From: Peptoniphilus sp.
Lineage (GTDB): Bacteria; Bacillota; Clostridia; Tissierellales; Peptoniphilaceae
NCBI GenBank assembly: GCA_029983555.1
Contig: JASBZH010000055.1
Span: forward strand, 1-7,616
Length of the DNA: 7,616 nt
Direction: 5' to 3'
Shown here in pieces: positions 6,285-7,616 of this stretch. Every line of letters begins with the position of its first letter. Positions within the stretch are counted from its first letter, which is position 1. The position numbers were made by a program, and so were the translations under genes. The notes under the pieces were generated by a model. It saw only the letters and a program-made list of their open reading frames with translations. It was not told where the DNA came from and made no database searches.

Positions 6285-6569
6285 TTATTCTTCGACTTTA
6301 ATGATCATTTGTCTCATAACTGGGTCCATGATCTTAGCAAGTCTATTAAGTTCTACAATGTGTTCTGGTAAAGTTTCAAATTCAACGAAAATATAATAAG
6401 CTTCGCTCTTGTATTCAATTTCATAAGCTAGCTTTTTCATACCCCATTCGTCGATGTTTAATACTTGGCCGTCTTTTTCGATTGCGTTCTTAATTCTGTC
6501 AAAAGAAGCATTTCTTTTTTCTTCTTCCACTTCGGGATAAAACATAATCACCGCTTCGTATTTGTTCAT
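6285..6569 (-). CDS. rpsF: 30S ribosomal protein S6
   Basis: The 94-residue protein is a normal-length S6, which binds 16S rRNA only as a heterodimer with S18. Diagnostic stretches are MNKYEAVIMFYPEVEEE, IDEWGMKKLAYEIEYKSEAYY and the C-terminal NRLAKIMDPVMRQMIIK. The ATG is preceded by AGGAGG (6580-6585) 10 nt upstream. It is the first gene of rpsF-ssb-rpsR, transcribed from a consensus promoter at 6636-6664. Its leader folds so as to cover the ribosome binding site (see the leader entry), consistent with feedback control by the S6:S18 complex. Confidence 0.97.
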   Translation of the reverse strand: MNKYEAVIMFYPEVEEEKRNASFDRIKNAIEKDGQVLNIDEWGMKKLAYEIEYKSEAYYIFVEFETLPEHIVELNRLAKIMDPVMRQMIIKVEE

Positions 6570-6578
6570 TCTAAATAC

Positions 6579-6622
6579 ACCTCCTTTTGGTCTTCGGGCA
6601 TAGTTTTTCTCTATGCAAGGAT
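6579..6622 (-). promoter_or_regulatory. Candidate S6:S18-binding autoregulatory leader of rpsF
   Basis: On the minus strand, GCATAG (6616-6611) pairs with CTATGC (6603-6598) around a 7-nt A-rich loop. Directly 3' of this stem comes CCGAAGACC (6597-6589). An outer stem pairs TCCTT (6621-6617) with AAGGA (6586-6582), which is part of the AAGGAGG ribosome binding site. The known S6:S18 leader motif mimics the 16S rRNA binding site, with an apical hairpin next to an asymmetric loop carrying a conserved CCG. The arrangement here matches, and it sits immediately ahead of rpsF. The pairing was read by eye. Confidence 0.7.
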
Positions 6623-6650
6623 TTCAATCTTTGATATTATATATTATATA
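6622..6650 (+). promoter_or_regulatory. Possible mgsA promoter
   Basis: TTTCAA (6622-6627) and TATATA (6645-6650) are 17 nt apart on the plus strand and would start transcription about 35 nt before the mgsA start codon. The match is weak and lies in the same AT-rich stretch as the divergent rpsF promoter, so the two would share DNA. Confidence 0.3.
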
Positions 6651-6664
6651 GAAGAATTAGTCAA
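6636..6664 (-). promoter_or_regulatory. Sigma-A promoter of rpsF-ssb-rpsR
   Basis: On the minus strand, TTGACT (6664-6659) and a perfect TATAAT (6641-6636) are separated by exactly 17 nt. Transcription would start near 6629, giving a leader of about 60 nt that contains the S6:S18-type hairpin. This is the strongest promoter in the window, as expected for a ribosomal protein operon. Confidence 0.88.
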
Positions 6665-6692
6665 GAATTATTAAAGTGAATTTGAGGTGAAC

Positions 6693-7163
6693 ATGAAAAG
6701 CAAAAGCATAACTGTCTCAAAAAAGAAAAATATTGCCCTCGTAGCTCACGATCACAAAAAACAAGAACTCCTTGAGTGGGTAAAAAAACACGAGGACAAA
6801 CTTAAAGATCACAACTTTATTGGAACTGGAACGACCGCAGCTATTATTTCAGATAAAACTTCTCTAGATGTAAAGAGGCTCTCATCAGGGCCTCTAGGAG
6901 GAGACCAACAGCTCGGCGCATTGATATCTAAGGGCGAAATTGATATATTGATATTTTTCTGGGATCCCCTTGAGGCACAACCTCACGACCCAGATGTAAA
7001 GGCGCTACTTAGAATCTCTACACTTTATGACATCGCCATGGCGACTTCGCCAACAACAGCAGACTTTATACTTTCATCACCAATGCTTTTTGAAAGTTAT
7101 GAAAAAAAGATGCCCGACAGCGAGTATTCCGTAGAAGAGAGAATCGAAAGAGATATTTTTTAA
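6693..7163 (+). CDS. mgsA: Methylglyoxal synthase
   Basis: This cytosolic enzyme converts dihydroxyacetone phosphate to methylglyoxal and phosphate, a bypass of lower glycolysis used when sugar phosphates build up. In known members, phosphate inhibits it. The 156-residue product shows NIALVAHDHKK with His19, GTGTTAA (44-50), SSGPLGGDQQ with Gly66 and Asp71 (the catalytic base) and FFWDPLEAQPHDPDVKALLR with His98 and Asp101. Counted from this start, these fall at the same numbers as in the E. coli enzyme. I chose the ATG at 6693. The GTG at 6687 is inside the ribosome binding site GAGGTG and is therefore unlikely to be used. A gap of only 20 nt to the next gene suggests one operon. Confidence 0.95.
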   Translation: MKSKSITVSKKKNIALVAHDHKKQELLEWVKKHEDKLKDHNFIGTGTTAAIISDKTSLDVKRLSSGPLGGDQQLGALISKGEIDILIFFWDPLEAQPHDPDVKALLRISTLYDIAMATSPTTADFILSSPMLFESYEKKMPDSEYSVEERIERDIF

Positions 7164-7183
7164 AATCAATTAGGAGGAATAAA

Positions 7184-7606
7184 ATGGATTACAGAAGATT
7201 TAACAACACAATTATAGCAAGAATTGACAGAGGAGAAGAAGTTCACGAAAAATTAGAAGAAATTGCAAATAAAGAAAATATAAAACTAGCAACTATATAT
7301 GGACTTGGCGCAACTAACAAATTTAGAATTGGATCATTTAAAGTTTCAAATAAAGATTATACAGAACACGACTTTGAAGGGGACTTTGAAATACTTTCAC
7401 TAATCGGCAGCATTTCAACAAAAGATGGAGAGTACTACCCTCACCTTCACATAAGTTGCGGCGACGATAAGGGAAGTGTTTTTGGTGGACACTTAAAAAA
7501 AGCATATATAAGTGTAACTTGTGAGCTTACAATAAATATCATTGATGGTATAGTTGAAAGAAAGATGGATGAAGAAACAGGCATAAACATTTACGATTTT
7601 AAATAA
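7184..7606 (+). CDS. PPC-domain (DUF296) protein
   Basis: The 140-residue protein is a single PPC domain, the small alpha/beta fold also found attached to AT-hooks in plant proteins. Free-standing bacterial members are called putative DNA-binding proteins, but their function is mostly unknown. Family marks are YRRFNNTIIARIDRGEEVHE, IATIYGLGA-like packing at 35-43 (LATIYGLGA), the PHLHISCGDDKGSVFGGHL segment with His87, His89 and His103 (the expected metal-binding trio) and a final strand CELTINII. AGGAGG (7172-7177) lies 6 nt before the ATG. It follows mgsA closely and probably shares its transcript. No AT-hook or other DNA-binding segment is visible. The window ends 10 nt after its stop, so any terminator or further gene is unseen. 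Confidence 0.9.
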   Translation: MDYRRFNNTIIARIDRGEEVHEKLEEIANKENIKLATIYGLGATNKFRIGSFKVSNKDYTEHDFEGDFEILSLIGSISTKDGEYYPHLHISCGDDKGSVFGGHLKKAYISVTCELTINIIDGIVERKMDEETGINIYDFK

Positions 7607-7616
7607 ATCAAAATTT

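Noticed and set aside
6465..6674. Plus-strand open frame of 69 codons
   Set aside because: It overlaps rpsF, its leader and its promoter on the other strand, and the Phe-rich translation shows no real domain.
6687..6692. GTG start two codons upstream of the chosen mgsA ATG
   Set aside because: The GTG is part of the Shine-Dalgarno GAGGTG itself, and residue numbering from the ATG matches known enzymes.

Overview
The window is AT-rich and its genes, ribosome binding sites (AGGAGG) and gene orders are those of a low-GC Gram-positive bacterium. The S6-SSB-S18 ribosomal operon, a long-form hibernation factor, methylglyoxal synthase and an aromatic acid exporter-type membrane protein together suggest an anaerobic Firmicute. 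Peptoniphilaceae/Tissierellia such as Peptoniphilus or Anaerococcus is my guess, and the genus cannot be fixed from the sequence alone.

Layout. Positions 1-377 hold no gene. They carry three direct copies of a repeat (about 27 nt), a perfect 14-bp inverted repeat around a GC-rich loop, and the terminator of the next gene. Positions 378-1994 (minus) encode a secreted alkaline phosphatase, with an 11-bp-phased TTWACA-like repeat array upstream that could be a PhoP site. Positions 2128-2646 (minus) encode long-form hibernation promoting factor (hpf), with its own terminator. Divergent from hpf, 2785-5381 (plus) is a two-gene unit: a FUSC/aromatic acid exporter-like membrane protein, overlapping by one base a 562-residue protein of no family I recognise. 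Hairpins at 5397-5479 separate it from the convergent operon rpsF-ssb-rpsR (6569 to 5526, minus). That operon has a consensus promoter and a leader that looks like the S6:S18 autoregulatory RNA. Divergent from rpsF are mgsA (methylglyoxal synthase) and a PPC/DUF296-domain protein, in one likely operon that may continue past the right edge.

How the genes work together. Most of the window is housekeeping. Phosphate scavenging (alkaline phosphatase) and methylglyoxal synthase, an enzyme known to be inhibited by phosphate, both relate to phosphate status, but they are far apart and in separate units, so no link is claimed. The least explained parts are the 562-residue protein coupled to the exporter and the repeat-rich left end. 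I did not find a clear new defence, mobile or RNA-guided system.
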